Positions 24,701-34,793 of a stretch of 64,000 nt of DNA are shown piece by piece. This DNA is from Ancylobacter vacuolatus (lineage in GTDB: Bacteria > Pseudomonadota > Alphaproteobacteria > Rhizobiales > Xanthobacteraceae): NCBI RefSeq assembly GCF_030813595.1, contig NZ_JAUSUH010000002.1, positions 1 through 64,000 of the forward strand, written 5' to 3'. The position numbers and the translations under genes are program-made. The notes below the pieces were generated by a model. It was not told the DNA's origin and made no database searches. It saw only the letters and a program-made list of their open reading frames with translations. Within the stretch, counting starts at the first letter, position 1. Every line of letters begins with the position of its first letter.

Positions 24701-26418
24701 GCCACCCCCTGGTCCTTGGCCACCAGAAAATAGCTCTGCAGATGATGGCGAAATTCATAATTGTCGGTCAGGCTGACAATCTGCGCCTCGGAGGCGCGAA
24801 CCCGAGCCATCACCGCCTGCATCGCCGCGTCACTGAACGGCCCCACGAGGCTGTCATTGATCAGGCCCAGGAGCCGCACCCCCGAGAGATCGACGAGGCC
24901 GGCGACATGGGCCCAGGCGGCGAAGTCGAGGCCGCCATTCTCGCGAATGACCAGACCATCGACCCGATCAGCCATGTCAGCCGGGTCGACCTCATGCCCC
25001 CGGTCGGCGACGATGATCAGAACGACCGATAGCCCGCAATTCTTCAGCGCATCGATGTAGCGGCCCACATGCGGTTTGATGGTTCCGCCCGGCGCATGGG
25101 TGACGAAGAGAACCAGTTCGTCGGCCGGCGCCGCCACCTTGATCGTCTCGATTCTTGCCGTCGCAGGCAGGCGGACCCGATCCTCGGCGCGCCGGCGCAG
25201 CCCCTGCTCCCAGCCCTCGCGCAGATAGTGCTGGAGGGGCTCCTCTCCAGCGGCGAGGCTGTGGGGATAGGCGTCGCGATACCAGACAGGGTCGAAGTCG
25301 GGCGAGGGTTTCAACCCCGCCGCCGAGCCCCGCGTCAGGTAGTGCAGCAGCGGGTTGAGCCCCGATGCCCGGACCTCCTGGTAGGTGTCGACGTAGAACT
25401 GGGTCGAGAAGACGGGATTGGGATCGCGCCCCTCCTTCGCCCCATAGGCGATATAGTGGCGCAGCGCGTCCTGCCGGTTTCCCGGCACATCGGGATAACG
25501 CTCCAGATACCATTGGCCATCGAACAGCCCCGACGCCTCGATCTGCGCCGCGTCTGCGGCAAGCGTCTGCGGCTCCGCGGCGTCAGCGGCAAGCGCCGGC
25601 GGTTCCGCCTCGGCGTGCCGGCAGTCTTCGGCAATCTTCCTGCGGCCAAAGGCGAAGACGCCATGCCTCTCCTTCAGCCGGGCGATGCGCCGTTTGAATG
25701 CGCGCGGAAAGGCTGAACGGGTCGCCATCGCCGCAAGGCGCCTCTCCAGGGCGGCATTCTCGGCCGTCAGCCCGGCGATGCGCCGCTTGCGCTCTTCCGT
25801 CTCGATGCGGCTCATCACCAGACGGGCCTGCACCTCCAGCTCGGCCTCCATGGGGGCGACAGGTCGACGCTCGAACAGAATGGCCCAGGGGGTCAGGAAC
25901 GAGCCGTCGAATTCCGCCCTCGGCCCAAAGCCCTGCTGCGCGAAAAGCCGCATCCAGTAAAGCGGCGGCTGGACATTGATATGAGTGGCTTCAGCGAAAT
26001 CCAGCGGCGTTGACGAGAGCAGGACCCGTGGCGCCGCGCGGCACATATTCTCGATCGCCCGCATGGCCTCGGCCGGGGGCATATGCTCCACAACCTCGAT
26101 GCATGTGACGAGATCATAGGATGCCTCGATCGGATCGGCGATCGAGCCGCATTCGCAGTAAGCCTGCAATCCTGCGGGCACCTGCCCGATGGCATAAGAC
26201 GAGAAGTCCCGGCCGAACGCCTCGATGCCGCGCGCGCGCAGAGCCTCGACAAGAAATCCTATGGCGCAGCCGGCATCGAAGACGGTTTTCGGCGCCCACG
26301 CTTCATCAATTCGCTGCGCGACACCCGCGAAGAAGGCCTGCCAGTGCGGTTCTTCCCGTGTATAAGGAATTCCACAGTACAGCCGATAATATTCTTCGCC
26401 GTACGCCGCATCGCCCAT
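21796..26418 (-). CDS. 1540-residue glycan enzyme: methyltransferase + RgpF-like domains + glycosyltransferase
   Basis: A large fusion protein without membrane segments, likely cytoplasmic, building a surface polysaccharide. Residues about 40-180 form a SAM-dependent methyltransferase (VFDAGCAIGFLVEAL, then EVVEHMPP). About 190-235 is a charged coiled coil. About 298-408 holds three copies of a short repeat of the type FDGQWYLERYPDV...LRHYIAYGAKEGR. About 430-660 is a rhamnan-synthesis F (RgpF) domain (LVLFVTHAPGG, GLDFAAWAH, NDSLVGPF). About 805-1190 is a GT4-type glycosyltransferase (VVSHQASRTGAPILT, GAGTVEIRKGIDLF, RLDPLPNVGIDGLARGMPVLCFE). About 1295-1540 is a second RgpF-like block (LHAYFPER, NIGRDIAPLL, HVHIKRS, PIGTMFWMR). 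Chain modification and extension in one polypeptide are inferred; donor and acceptor sugars are unknown. Confidence 0.85.
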   Translation of the reverse strand: MGDAAYGEEYYRLYCGIPYTREEPHWQAFFAGVAQRIDEAWAPKTVFDAGCAIGFLVEALRARGIEAFGRDFSSYAIGQVPAGLQAYCECGSIADPIEASYDLVTCIEVVEHMPPAEAMRAIENMCRAAPRVLLSSTPLDFAEATHINVQPPLYWMRLFAQQGFGPRAEFDGSFLTPWAILFERRPVAPMEAELEVQARLVMSRIETEERKRRIAGLTAENAALERRLAAMATRSAFPRAFKRRIARLKERHGVFAFGRRKIAEDCRHAEAEPPALAADAAEPQTLAADAAQIEASGLFDGQWYLERYPDVPGNRQDALRHYIAYGAKEGRDPNPVFSTQFYVDTYQEVRASGLNPLLHYLTRGSAAGLKPSPDFDPVWYRDAYPHSLAAGEEPLQHYLREGWEQGLRRRAEDRVRLPATARIETIKVAAPADELVLFVTHAPGGTIKPHVGRYIDALKNCGLSVVLIIVADRGHEVDPADMADRVDGLVIRENGGLDFAAWAHVAGLVDLSGVRLLGLINDSLVGPFSDAAMQAVMARVRASEAQIVSLTDNYEFRHHLQSYFLVAKDQGVAELAAFLSGVQWLQSKQDVILSYELNVLAAFQTKGLTSEALFPSRGHTNPTTTQWRELIEQGFPFIKMAVLQAHAVAEWRSLLAANAYDPQLAEGSLAVIASARRLAAPPSGSGRPALPSDRDAAPLGQLREVVARWIAATARATALEQELSRSRRHPLRLVRAKLKFNLYTCLAALSPPLPADKAARYARRALKYDPARSDAEPGGSAAPPSVSMAGAARAHPGGKERDAEKKNILVVSHQASRTGAPILTLNIAQRLAEKYNVTILSLLGGEILEDFRAVAVTVIDANLHSMESAPYEKLIARLASETDFAFAIVNSVESHAVLAPLRQNGVPTVALLHEFAAYTGKRSAFPDAMRWADETVFSTQLTLDNAFDTNRMDFTPHLHVIAQGKCVVPGKQIAEAEQDAERAMLREVLSSGQDTLAGKRKRFQVLGAGTVEIRKGIDLFIETANRVLKAPGGEYVHFAWLGEGYAPDRDYAYSVYLRDQLQRAGIADRVTMLPATSEIELAYEMADVLLVSSRLDPLPNVGIDGLARGMPVLCFERATGIAELLTQAGLREACVADYLDTADMAKKLLALVRSEALCKEVSDKAKVYAAANLDLGRYVERLDALGLKARSRADKRAGDIETIIASGRFRADFFEAGTGETAASRDLVAAYIDRLGQIGAARKPEPGFNPYVYAQTLASGYDGRREAYADFLRKGRPPGPWMLEVLQGGEQAHRPGSAPAIRAALHLHAYFPERLREFAARLALNEAQPDLFISVGEMAAPEQVEEIFKRHRGRVVVRQTPNIGRDIAPLLSTFGPQLVEDYEVVGHVHIKRSVQLANAAMVSAWSDFLLENLLGGPQGGRMMDLVLGHFAQDPKVGLIYPDDPHIFGWTRNWRKAERLARAMGHAALPKAINFPIGTMFWMRTAALKPFVDLKLEGSDYPREPLSDDGTDLHALERLFGVIPLLEGWRAVVTNIRGVTR

Positions 26419-26750
26419 TCAAATGCAACCTCAGGACCAAACTAGAGCGCCGCATCCTCAGCCATGGGCCAATGAATGTCACCCCTGCGTCCCGTCGGAT
26501 AACACACAGCGCTCCCATTAGCTGTGCCGACGAAAGGATGAAGCGTCAAGTGGTACGGTAGCTTGGTAGGGTCGACAGAAGCAGGCCTCGCCCCGAACCG
26601 CTGGCGAAGCGTCGCCGCGCGTTTCTCGCGCCCCAGAAGGCCGGAACTGAACGCAGATTAAACACACACGCCCGCAAGGTCCATCGGCCTCGCGGCATGC
26701 CCGCTGTCATGGCCAGCCGGGCGAACATAAAACGAAACAGGAAGCTGGGA
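26419..26750. other. Intergenic region without a recognised gene
   Basis: Between the giant glycan gene and the tRNA I see no conserved coding sequence or clear hairpin. Short open frames here run into the tRNA or lack ribosome-binding sites. The promoter of the glycan operon is probably within about 100 bases of 26418 but has no strong consensus. Confidence 0.5.
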
Positions 26751-26826
26751 TGGTGGAGCCGAGGGGATTTGAACCCCTGACCTCTGCAGTGCGATTGCAG
26801 CGCTCTCCCAACTGAGCTACGGCCCC
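26751..26826 (-). tRNA. tRNA-Ala, anticodon CGC
   Basis: On the minus strand the 76-base sequence folds as a complete cloverleaf. The acceptor stem pairs GGGGCCG with CGGCTCC, the D arm is GCTC...GAGC, the anticodon stem is CTGCA/TGCAG with loop ATCGCAC (anticodon CGC, reading GCG), and the T arm is AGGGG-TTCAAAT-CCCCT. The discriminator is A, and the 3' CCA is encoded. This is a single gene with no adjoining tRNA. Confidence 0.95.
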
Positions 26827-27062
26827 AAGCCTCAGGCCGCGCCTTGTACGTTCGCCGCCCCTGCGCTGTCAAGGCGCCTCGGCATGGTTGCCGCACGGCG
26901 CTGTGAATCAGGGTTGCCGCAATGCAGCGGCAGCATTAAGCATCGTGGCGGACGGCGCTTTGGCGGCTGATCCGATCCGGTCGAAATACCGGGTCGGCCG
27001 GCAGGTTTCCAACGCGACGAGCAAGTCCGCGCCGTGCTCCCGCCCCTGCTTCGAGGCTGCCG

Positions 27063-27347
27063 ATGAATTCGCTTCTCTGGCTCTTTAATACGCTGATCTC
27101 GCTCTATGTCTGGATCCTCATCGCCTCGGCCATCTTGTCCTGGCTGGTGGTGTTCAACGTGGTGAACGCGCAAAATCCCATCGTGCGCAGCGTCGGCGAA
27201 TTCCTCTGGCGGGTGACGGAGCCGGTGCTGGCGCCGCTGCGGCGTTTGCTGCCCAATCTCGGCGGCATCGACGTTTCGCCTGTCATCCTCATCATCGGGC
27301 TTTATTTCATCCAGAACCTCGTCAACGAGTTCTTCCTCGGGTTTTGA
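27063..27347 (+). CDS. yggT: YggT-family membrane protein
   Basis: A 94-residue protein with two membrane segments, about residues 5-28 (LFNTLISLYVWILIASAILS) and 68-90. They are separated by the conserved loop NPIVRSVGEFLWRVTEPVLAPLRRLLPN, whose proline and arginine pattern defines the family. The role is not settled; relatives are linked to osmotic-stress response and envelope or septum organisation. The DUF167 gene follows with its start 14 bases after the stop, a pairing that is widely conserved. Confidence 0.9.
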   Translation: MNSLLWLFNTLISLYVWILIASAILSWLVVFNVVNAQNPIVRSVGEFLWRVTEPVLAPLRRLLPNLGGIDVSPVILIIGLYFIQNLVNEFFLGF

Positions 27348-27361
27348 CGGGCGCCTCACCC

Positions 27362-27694
27362 ATGGCGCTTCCCTGGAGCGAGACGGCCGACGGCGTAACG
27401 GTGACGGTGCGCGCCACCCCGCGCGGCGGGCGCGATGCCATTGACGGCATCGTCGCCCTGTCTGATGGGCGCCGCGCCCTGAAGGCGCGCGTCAGCGTCG
27501 CCGCCGAGGACGGCAAGGCCAATGCGGCCCTGGCGAAGCTGCTGGCTAAGGCGGCCGGCATCGCCCCCTCGCGGGTGGAACTGCTGTCGGGCGCCACCGG
27601 GCGGACCAAGAGCTTCCGGCTCAGCGGCAATGCGCAGGAGATTGCCGCCCGGCTGTCAGGCCTCAAGGGCGGGAAAGACGACGAACCGGCGTAG
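27362..27694 (+). CDS. DUF167 (YggU-type) small protein
   Basis: A 110-residue cytoplasmic protein of the DUF167 family. It shows TPRGGRDAIDGI, LKARVSVAAEDGKANAALAKLLAKA and the conserved RVELLSGATGRTKSFRL, the core alpha/beta fold of YggU. The function is unknown. The ATG at 27362 was preferred over an in-frame TTG at 27344 that overlaps the yggT stop. The two genes form an operon. Confidence 0.87.
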   Translation: MALPWSETADGVTVTVRATPRGGRDAIDGIVALSDGRRALKARVSVAAEDGKANAALAKLLAKAAGIAPSRVELLSGATGRTKSFRLSGNAQEIAARLSGLKGGKDDEPA

Positions 27695-27741
27695 ACACCA
27701 CAGGAGAAGCAGCGGGCCGCCGGCAAGGCGCGGGTCAGGCG

Positions 27742-28251
27742 TCAGGCGTTCCAGCCAAAGGCCAGCTTCTCCAGCGCGCGACCGCCGAAGGTCTCGGTGG
27801 AGCGGGCGACACTGAGCCCCCCCATGGCGCGGTAGAAGCCCAGCGCCGGCTCGTTGGCCGCCAGCGCCCACACCGCCAGCCCGTCGAACCCGGCACTGAC
27901 GAGTTCCTTGCGGGCATCGCCGAACAGGCGGCGACCGAAGCCCAGCCCCTGATATTCCGGCCGCAGGTAAAGTTCGTAGATCTCGCCCTCGAAGGGCAGG
28001 CCCTTGGCGCGGTTACGCCCGACATTGGCATAGCCTGCCACGGCATCGCCGAAGGTCAGCACCATGACCCGCGAGCCGCGCTTCAGCGCGGTCTGCCACC
28101 AGGCAGGGCCACGGCGCAGGATCATCTTTTCCAGCTCGGCACCGGGAATAAGGCCGCGATAGGCAAACCGCCATGCCGAATCATGGATATCGGCAATGTC
28201 GCCTGCATCGGCCGGCCGAGCCCGGCGTGTCTCGACGAGAAGCGTGCTCAT
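27742..28251 (-). CDS. GNAT-family N-acetyltransferase
   Basis: A 169-residue acetyl-CoA-dependent transferase. The GNAT elements are visible: an N-terminal helix region IADIHDSAWRFAYRGLIPGAEL, and the acetyl-CoA loop LRPEYQGLGFGRRLFGDARKEL (Q/R-x-x-G-x-G/A form), followed by VWALAANEPALGFYRAMGG. The acceptor substrate cannot be told. The ATG at 28251 gives MSTLLVETRRARPAD; an upstream in-frame start adds 30 unconserved residues. The gene stands alone, convergent with the DUF167 gene and separated from it by 47 bases. Confidence 0.85.
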   Translation of the reverse strand: MSTLLVETRRARPADAGDIADIHDSAWRFAYRGLIPGAELEKMILRRGPAWWQTALKRGSRVMVLTFGDAVAGYANVGRNRAKGLPFEGEIYELYLRPEYQGLGFGRRLFGDARKELVSAGFDGLAVWALAANEPALGFYRAMGGLSVARSTETFGGRALEKLAFGWNA

Positions 28252-28352
28252 GACCCGATGGGAGCAAATGCGCTCGGCGGGATCAAGGGGTTTCCACACC
28301 GATGGCGCGATCGTTCCACCGGGGCGTGGCGCGGGCGCCACGCTCTCGCCCG

Positions 28353-28393
28353 AAAAAGAAAGGCCCGCCCGCGCACGCGGACAGGCCTTTTAC
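28353..28393 (-). terminator. Intrinsic terminator of typA
   Basis: Reading the minus strand, AAAGGCC...CCGCG pairs with CGCGG...GGCCTTT around a small loop (about 28361-28391) and is followed by CTTTTTC. It begins 28 bases after the typA stop codon. Confidence 0.75.
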
Positions 28394-28418
28394 GACATCG
28401 ACAGGGGGAGCGGGAGCG

Positions 28419-30248
<1,830 letters not shown>

Positions 30249-30259
30249 ATGAAAACACC

Positions 30260-30290
30260 AAAAAGCGGGCCCGAACGGTTCCGGACCCGC
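30260..30290 (-). terminator. Terminator-like hairpin abutting the typA start codon
   Basis: On the minus strand bases 30290-30265 form an 11-bp stem, counting two G-U pairs, with loop ACCG, followed directly by TTTTT (30264-30260). The typA ATG starts at 30248, only 11 bases after the T-run. It could end transcription from the small upstream gene (30413-30646) or act as an attenuator for typA. Confidence 0.6.
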
Positions 30291-30412
30291 ATGAATTTTG
30301 CGGCGCACTATACTCACAACGCCCGCGAGATCAACGCCGGAAGGCACGAACGGCCCGGGAAGGCGCGAAAAAGCGCCGATGGAGCGCCTCACAGGGCGCC
30401 TCGGCAGAGCGT

Positions 30413-30646
30413 CTAATGGTCGCGGCGCAGCTCCCACAGGCGGCGGATCTGCGCCGGCTTGAGGATCTCTCCCTCCGCCGTGCGCAGCCACGCCACCTCG
30501 CGATGGGCCGGCGACTGGGTCATGGCAAAGGCGACCGCGTCGTCCACCGTCCCGAACTCATAGGCCTCCGGCCACGGATCGGGGGCGTCGACCGTGTGGG
30601 AAGGCGGCCAGTATTGCAGCCGGACGGGCTCGTGATCGGGGGTCAT
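30413..30646 (-). CDS. Small hypothetical protein, 77 residues
   Basis: A soluble 77-residue protein starting MTPDHEPVRLQYWPPSHTVD with the core YEFGTVDDAVAFAMTQSP and HREVAWLRTAEGEILKPAQI. The pattern recalls small uncharacterised alphaproteobacterial proteins with no membrane segment and a single mixed alpha/beta fold. I do not recognise a function. The ATG at 30646 is preceded by GGAGAAGG at good spacing, which supports translation. The typA gene lies 164 bases downstream with a terminator-like hairpin between them. Confidence 0.7.
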   Translation of the reverse strand: MTPDHEPVRLQYWPPSHTVDAPDPWPEAYEFGTVDDAVAFAMTQSPAHREVAWLRTAEGEILKPAQIRRLWELRRDH

Positions 30647-30789
30647 GAACCTTCTCCTCGGCGCGCCAGGGATCGACAGCCGCCGCGCCCGCGCGCGCTG
30701 GATCAAGGCGCGACGTTGGGGGTAACGCGCCAAGACATGGAAAGTTCCCTCCCACCGGCGCCCTGGCGTCGGCGCCCTGCGCCCGTTGA

Positions 30790-31173
<384 letters not shown>

Positions 31174-31192
31174 GCGGACGCCTCCCGCCCGG

Positions 31193-32320
31193 TCACACCG
31201 GGCGCGAGGGCGCCGGCCGCTTCGCCCACGGCCCGAAGCGCGCGTCCGGCTGAGCCGCGCGCAGCATCATCATCTCGCCGACATTCTCCGGCGAGAGCAG
31301 GCCGACCAGCCGGCCGGCGCCGTCCAGCACCCCAACAACCGGCGCGCCGCGCTGGGTGATCAGCGCCAGCGCGCGATCCAGCGGCGTGCGGGTGCCGACG
31401 GTGGGCACGTCCGCCTGCATCGCCTCCAGCACCGAGGCACCGGGGCCCTGCGCCTGCAGCGCCGCGATCATCGCGTCGCGGGTCAGCACGCCGCGCAGAT
31501 GCTCGGCGCCGTCGACGATGGGGAAATCCTTCTGCGTGGTGCGGATCAGCGCCTCCGCCGCGTCGCCCACGCTCGCCGTCGGCCCCAGCGTCTCGAACTG
31601 GGTGATCATCGCGTCCTCGACCAGCAGCCCCTGCGCCGCCTGCTTCATCTGCACCTGCCCGGCCTCGCCGGAAGCGGCGAGGAAGACGAACACGGCGATG
31701 ATGATCAGCATCGGGTTGCCGAAGATGCCCAGCACGCCGAGGCCGATGGCGAGGCCCTGGCCGATCGAGGCCGCCATCTGCGTCGCCTGGGCATGGCTCA
31801 TCTTCATCGCCAGCAGCGCCCGCAGCACCCGGCCGCCATCCATGGGGAAGGCGGGAATGAGGTTGAACACCACGAGGAAGATGTTCGCCGCCGCCAGCTT
31901 GGCCAGCAGGCTCACCTGCGGGTTCTCGATCGCCTCGATGTGCTCCACCCCGACATTGCCGCCGAGGAACACCAGCAGCACGGCGGCGATGACGACATTC
32001 ACCGCCGGTCCGGCCAGGGCGACCACGAGTTCTTCCGACGGCTTCTCGGGGATGCGCTCCAGCCGGGCGATGCCGCCGAACGGCCAGAGCGTGACCTCCG
32101 GCGTCTTCACCCCGTAGCGGCGCGCCGCGAAGATGTGGCCGAACTCGTGCAGCAGTACGCACAGGAACAGCAACGCCACGAAGGCAACGCCCTCCCACGC
32201 CGCGCCCGCCCCGCCGCGCTGGTAATAGGCGACCCAGATCCAGGCGAGAAACAGCAGGAAGGTCACATGGATGCGGACCGCGGTGCCGTAGACATATCCG
32301 ACCGTGAGCGACCAGGGCAT
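31193..32320 (-). CDS. Site-2 protease (M50) with two CBS domains
   Basis: A 375-residue intramembrane zinc metalloprotease. The zinc motif HEFGH lies in the second to third membrane segment (about residues 57-61), with the third ligand in NLIPAFPMDGGR (Asp about 160). Six membrane segments occupy about residues 10-220. The C-terminal cytosolic part (about 235-355) carries two CBS domains (LLVEDAMITQF, FPIVDGAEHLRGVLTRDAMI, GAPVVGVLDGAGRLVGLLS), which usually bind adenine nucleotides and control activity. The ATG at 32320 follows AAGGAG. This is the stand-alone (not RseP/PDZ) type; its target, perhaps a membrane-bound regulator, is not evident nearby. Confidence 0.88.
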   Translation of the reverse strand: MPWSLTVGYVYGTAVRIHVTFLLFLAWIWVAYYQRGGAGAAWEGVAFVALLFLCVLLHEFGHIFAARRYGVKTPEVTLWPFGGIARLERIPEKPSEELVVALAGPAVNVVIAAVLLVFLGGNVGVEHIEAIENPQVSLLAKLAAANIFLVVFNLIPAFPMDGGRVLRALLAMKMSHAQATQMAASIGQGLAIGLGVLGIFGNPMLIIIAVFVFLAASGEAGQVQMKQAAQGLLVEDAMITQFETLGPTASVGDAAEALIRTTQKDFPIVDGAEHLRGVLTRDAMIAALQAQGPGASVLEAMQADVPTVGTRTPLDRALALITQRGAPVVGVLDGAGRLVGLLSPENVGEMMMLRAAQPDARFGPWAKRPAPSRPV

Positions 32321-32472
32321 GAGATTCTCCTTGAGGTGCCGTTCGCTACCATAGCCGCAGCGAAGCCGCATGACAGCGCAAGAGCCCGAATGGCGCTGCG
32401 TCATCGGCGCATCCCGCAAGGAACCACCACTGCACCAACGGGTTCTCCCCTCGAACCCGAGGAGGCATTCAC

Positions 32473-32970
32473 ATGGACGACAAGACCACTGCCGAGGCCA
32501 TCGACCACGTGTGGGAGATGATGGAGGACATGCGGATCTGCATGCTCGTCACCCGCGAGGGCGAAACTCTGCGCGCCCGCCCGATGGATGCTCACCCCTC
32601 GCGCGAGGAAGGCTGCATCTGGTTCCTCTCCGACCGCCGGGGCCACAAGGACGACGAGCTGGACCGCGACCCGCAGGCCGCGCTCACCTTCGCCAAGCCG
32701 GGCGACAACAACTACCTCTCCGTCTCCGGCCAGGCGGAAGTCTCGAACGACCGTGCCAAGATCGACGAGCTGTGGAGCGACATGAACAAGGCGTTCTGGC
32801 CGGAGGGCAAGACCGACCCGAATATCTGCGTCCTGCGTTTTGTGCCCGATCAGGCCGAATATTGGGACGGCCCGTCGAGCTCCATCGGCGTGCTGTTCAA
32901 GATGATGTCCGCCCGCCTGTCCGGGTCGACCACCGATCTCGGCGAAAATCGCAAGGTGCCGCTGGACTGA
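32473..32970 (+). CDS. Pyridoxamine 5'-phosphate oxidase-fold general stress protein
   Basis: A 165-residue protein of the split-barrel flavin-binding family (general stress protein 26 type). It shows MRICMLVTREGETLRARPMD, IWFLSDRRGHKDDELDRDPQAALTFA and the C-terminal half with FWPEGKTDPNICVLRFVPDQAEYWD. Relatives bind FMN, F420 or heme-like cofactors; the substrate is unknown. GGAGG lies ten bases upstream of the ATG at 32473. It converges with an AraC gene 16 bases downstream. Confidence 0.85.
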   Translation: MDDKTTAEAIDHVWEMMEDMRICMLVTREGETLRARPMDAHPSREEGCIWFLSDRRGHKDDELDRDPQAALTFAKPGDNNYLSVSGQAEVSNDRAKIDELWSDMNKAFWPEGKTDPNICVLRFVPDQAEYWDGPSSSIGVLFKMMSARLSGSTTDLGENRKVPLD

Positions 32971-32986
32971 GGTCCATCGGCGACAC

Positions 32987-33874
32987 TCAGGCCGCGCGCG
33001 CCTTTTCGCGGGCGGCCCTGGCGTCACGCACCGGCGGGACGCCGAACAGCCTGCCATATTCGCGGGTGAACTGCGGCACGCTCTCATAGCCGACGGCAAA
33101 GGCGGCCGTGCTGGCGGAAGCACCTTCCGCCGCCATCAGCCGCCGCGCCTCGATCAGCCGCAGCTGCTTCTGGAACTGCAGCGGCGAGAGTGAGGTCGCG
33201 GCGCGAAAATGCTGATGGAAGGTGGAGGGGCTCATCCCCGCCGCCTCCGCCAGCCGGCTGACCGGCAGGGGTCTGGCGAACTCGGCACGCAGCAGCGCCA
33301 CCGCGCGGGCGACGCGCTGGGCGTGGCCGTCCGGCCAGCCCAGGCGCCGGATGGCCGCTCCATGGCGGCCAGCGAGCAGCCAGTAATGCATCTCGCGGAT
33401 GAGCGGCGCCTGGAGCACCGGCAAGGCCGCTGGACGATCGAGCAATTGCAGCAGCCGCAATGCCGCTGCCGCGACCTCGCCATCCGTCGGGTCGACCCGC
33501 ACGGGATCGGCACTGCTCGCCAGCGCCGGTCCCATCTCGCGCACGAGCTCGGCAACGATCGCGAGGTCCAGCTCCAGCACCAGCGAGATATAGGGCGTGG
33601 CGTGGCTCGCTTTGGTGATCTGGCTGACGATCGGCACATCAGCGGTGATGAGCAGCGAGTCGCCCGCCCCCAGACCGTATTCCTGCGTGCCCATCGTCAC
33701 CTGCTTGGCGCCCTGCACCACCAGGCAGACCAGCGGCCGGGCAATGGCGTGGGTGACGCCGGACGGGGTGGCGACGCGAAAGAACATGAGCCCCGGAATC
33801 GGGGTTGCGGCGATCCCGTCCGCGTTGGCGTGCAACCGGCCGTGCCGGTCCATGATGTCGAGCAGCGTTGTCAT
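32987..33874 (-). CDS. AraC-family transcriptional regulator (AraC_N cupin type)
   Basis: A 295-residue regulator with an N-terminal cupin-like domain (about residues 15-170, PLVCLVVQGAKQVTMGTQEY is typical) and a C-terminal double helix-turn-helix (about 195-285). Recognition helices include VSRLAEAAGMSPSTFHQHFR and AAFAVGYESVPQFTREYGRLFG. The subfamily regularly sits beside short-chain dehydrogenase genes. Here it is divergent from an SDR with a 133-base intergenic region, so autoregulation plus activation of the SDR is likely. The inducer is unknown. Confidence 0.88.
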   Translation of the reverse strand: MTTLLDIMDRHGRLHANADGIAATPIPGLMFFRVATPSGVTHAIARPLVCLVVQGAKQVTMGTQEYGLGAGDSLLITADVPIVSQITKASHATPYISLVLELDLAIVAELVREMGPALASSADPVRVDPTDGEVAAAALRLLQLLDRPAALPVLQAPLIREMHYWLLAGRHGAAIRRLGWPDGHAQRVARAVALLRAEFARPLPVSRLAEAAGMSPSTFHQHFRAATSLSPLQFQKQLRLIEARRLMAAEGASASTAAFAVGYESVPQFTREYGRLFGVPPVRDARAAREKARAA

Positions 33875-34007
33875 GCCGGCATTCTACCCCGCTCAGGTGG
33901 GAAGGAAAGCACCTTCGGAGGATCAGGCAAGAACTCGCGCCCATCCGGCAAGCGCAGGCCGGCGCCGCGCGTCATATCTGGCTCACCCCAATAACAGGAG
34001 ACCGATC

Positions 34008-34763
34008 ATGACCACCATCACCCTCATCACCGGCGGCAGCCGTGGCCTCGGCCGAAACACCGCCCTCAGCGTTGCCCGTCGTGGCGGCGATGTCGTGCTG
34101 ACCTATCACAGCCGCGCGGAGGACGCGCAGGCCGTCGTCGCCGAGATCGAAGCCATGGGCCGCAAGGCGGTGGCGCTGCAGCTCGACACCGGCAAGGTCG
34201 CCGATTTCCCCACCTTCGCCGACACGCTGCGCGCGGCGCTGTCCGAGACCTGGGGCCGGGCCGATATCGACCATCTCGTCAATAATGCCGGCCATGGCGA
34301 CTATGCCGCCTTCGCCGAGACCACCGAGGCGCAGTTCGACCGGCTGGTCGACGTGCATGTGAAGGGCGTGTTCTTTCTCACCCAGACGCTGCTGCCGCTG
34401 ATCGCCGATGGCGGGCGCATCGTCAATTTCTCCTCCGGCCTCACCCGCTTCGCCTATCCCGGCTACGCCGCCTACGCGGCGATGAAGGGCGCGGTCGAGG
34501 TGCTCACCCACTACATGGCGAAGGAGCTTGGCGCGCGCGGCATCGCCGTCAACACGGTGGCGCCGGGGGCGATCGAGACCGATTTCGGCGGCGGCGCGGT
34601 GCGCGACAATCCCGAGATCAACAAGCACCTCGCCGGCATCACGGCGCTGGGACGTGTCGGCGTGCCTGACGATATCGGCCCGATGGTGGCCAGCCTGCTG
34701 TCGCCGGACAATCGCTGGGTCACGGCCCAGCGCATCGAGGTGTCCGGCGGGCAGGCGATCTGA
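34008..34763 (+). CDS. Short-chain dehydrogenase/reductase
   Basis: A 251-residue classical SDR with the NADP-type motif TGGSRGLGRNT (about residues 8-18), NNAGHGDYAAF, the catalytic serine in VNFSSGLTRF and YAAMKGAV (Tyr-x-x-x-Lys), then VAPGAIETDF. It is probably an NADP(H)-dependent oxidoreductase for a small carbonyl compound; the substrate is not determined. The start ATG at 34008 follows AGGAG (33996-34000) with seven bases spacing. It is divergent from the AraC regulator gene, its likely controller. A dispersed repeat follows the stop. Confidence 0.85.
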   Translation: MTTITLITGGSRGLGRNTALSVARRGGDVVLTYHSRAEDAQAVVAEIEAMGRKAVALQLDTGKVADFPTFADTLRAALSETWGRADIDHLVNNAGHGDYAAFAETTEAQFDRLVDVHVKGVFFLTQTLLPLIADGGRIVNFSSGLTRFAYPGYAAYAAMKGAVEVLTHYMAKELGARGIAVNTVAPGAIETDFGGGAVRDNPEINKHLAGITALGRVGVPDDIGPMVASLLSPDNRWVTAQRIEVSGGQAI

Positions 34764-34793
34764 GGAAAAGCGGGGCGCTGGGGAAACTCGCAC

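Noticed and set aside
26546-26896. Minus-strand open frame containing the tRNA
   Set aside because: It reads through a complete tRNA-Ala cloverleaf and has no conserved protein sequence.
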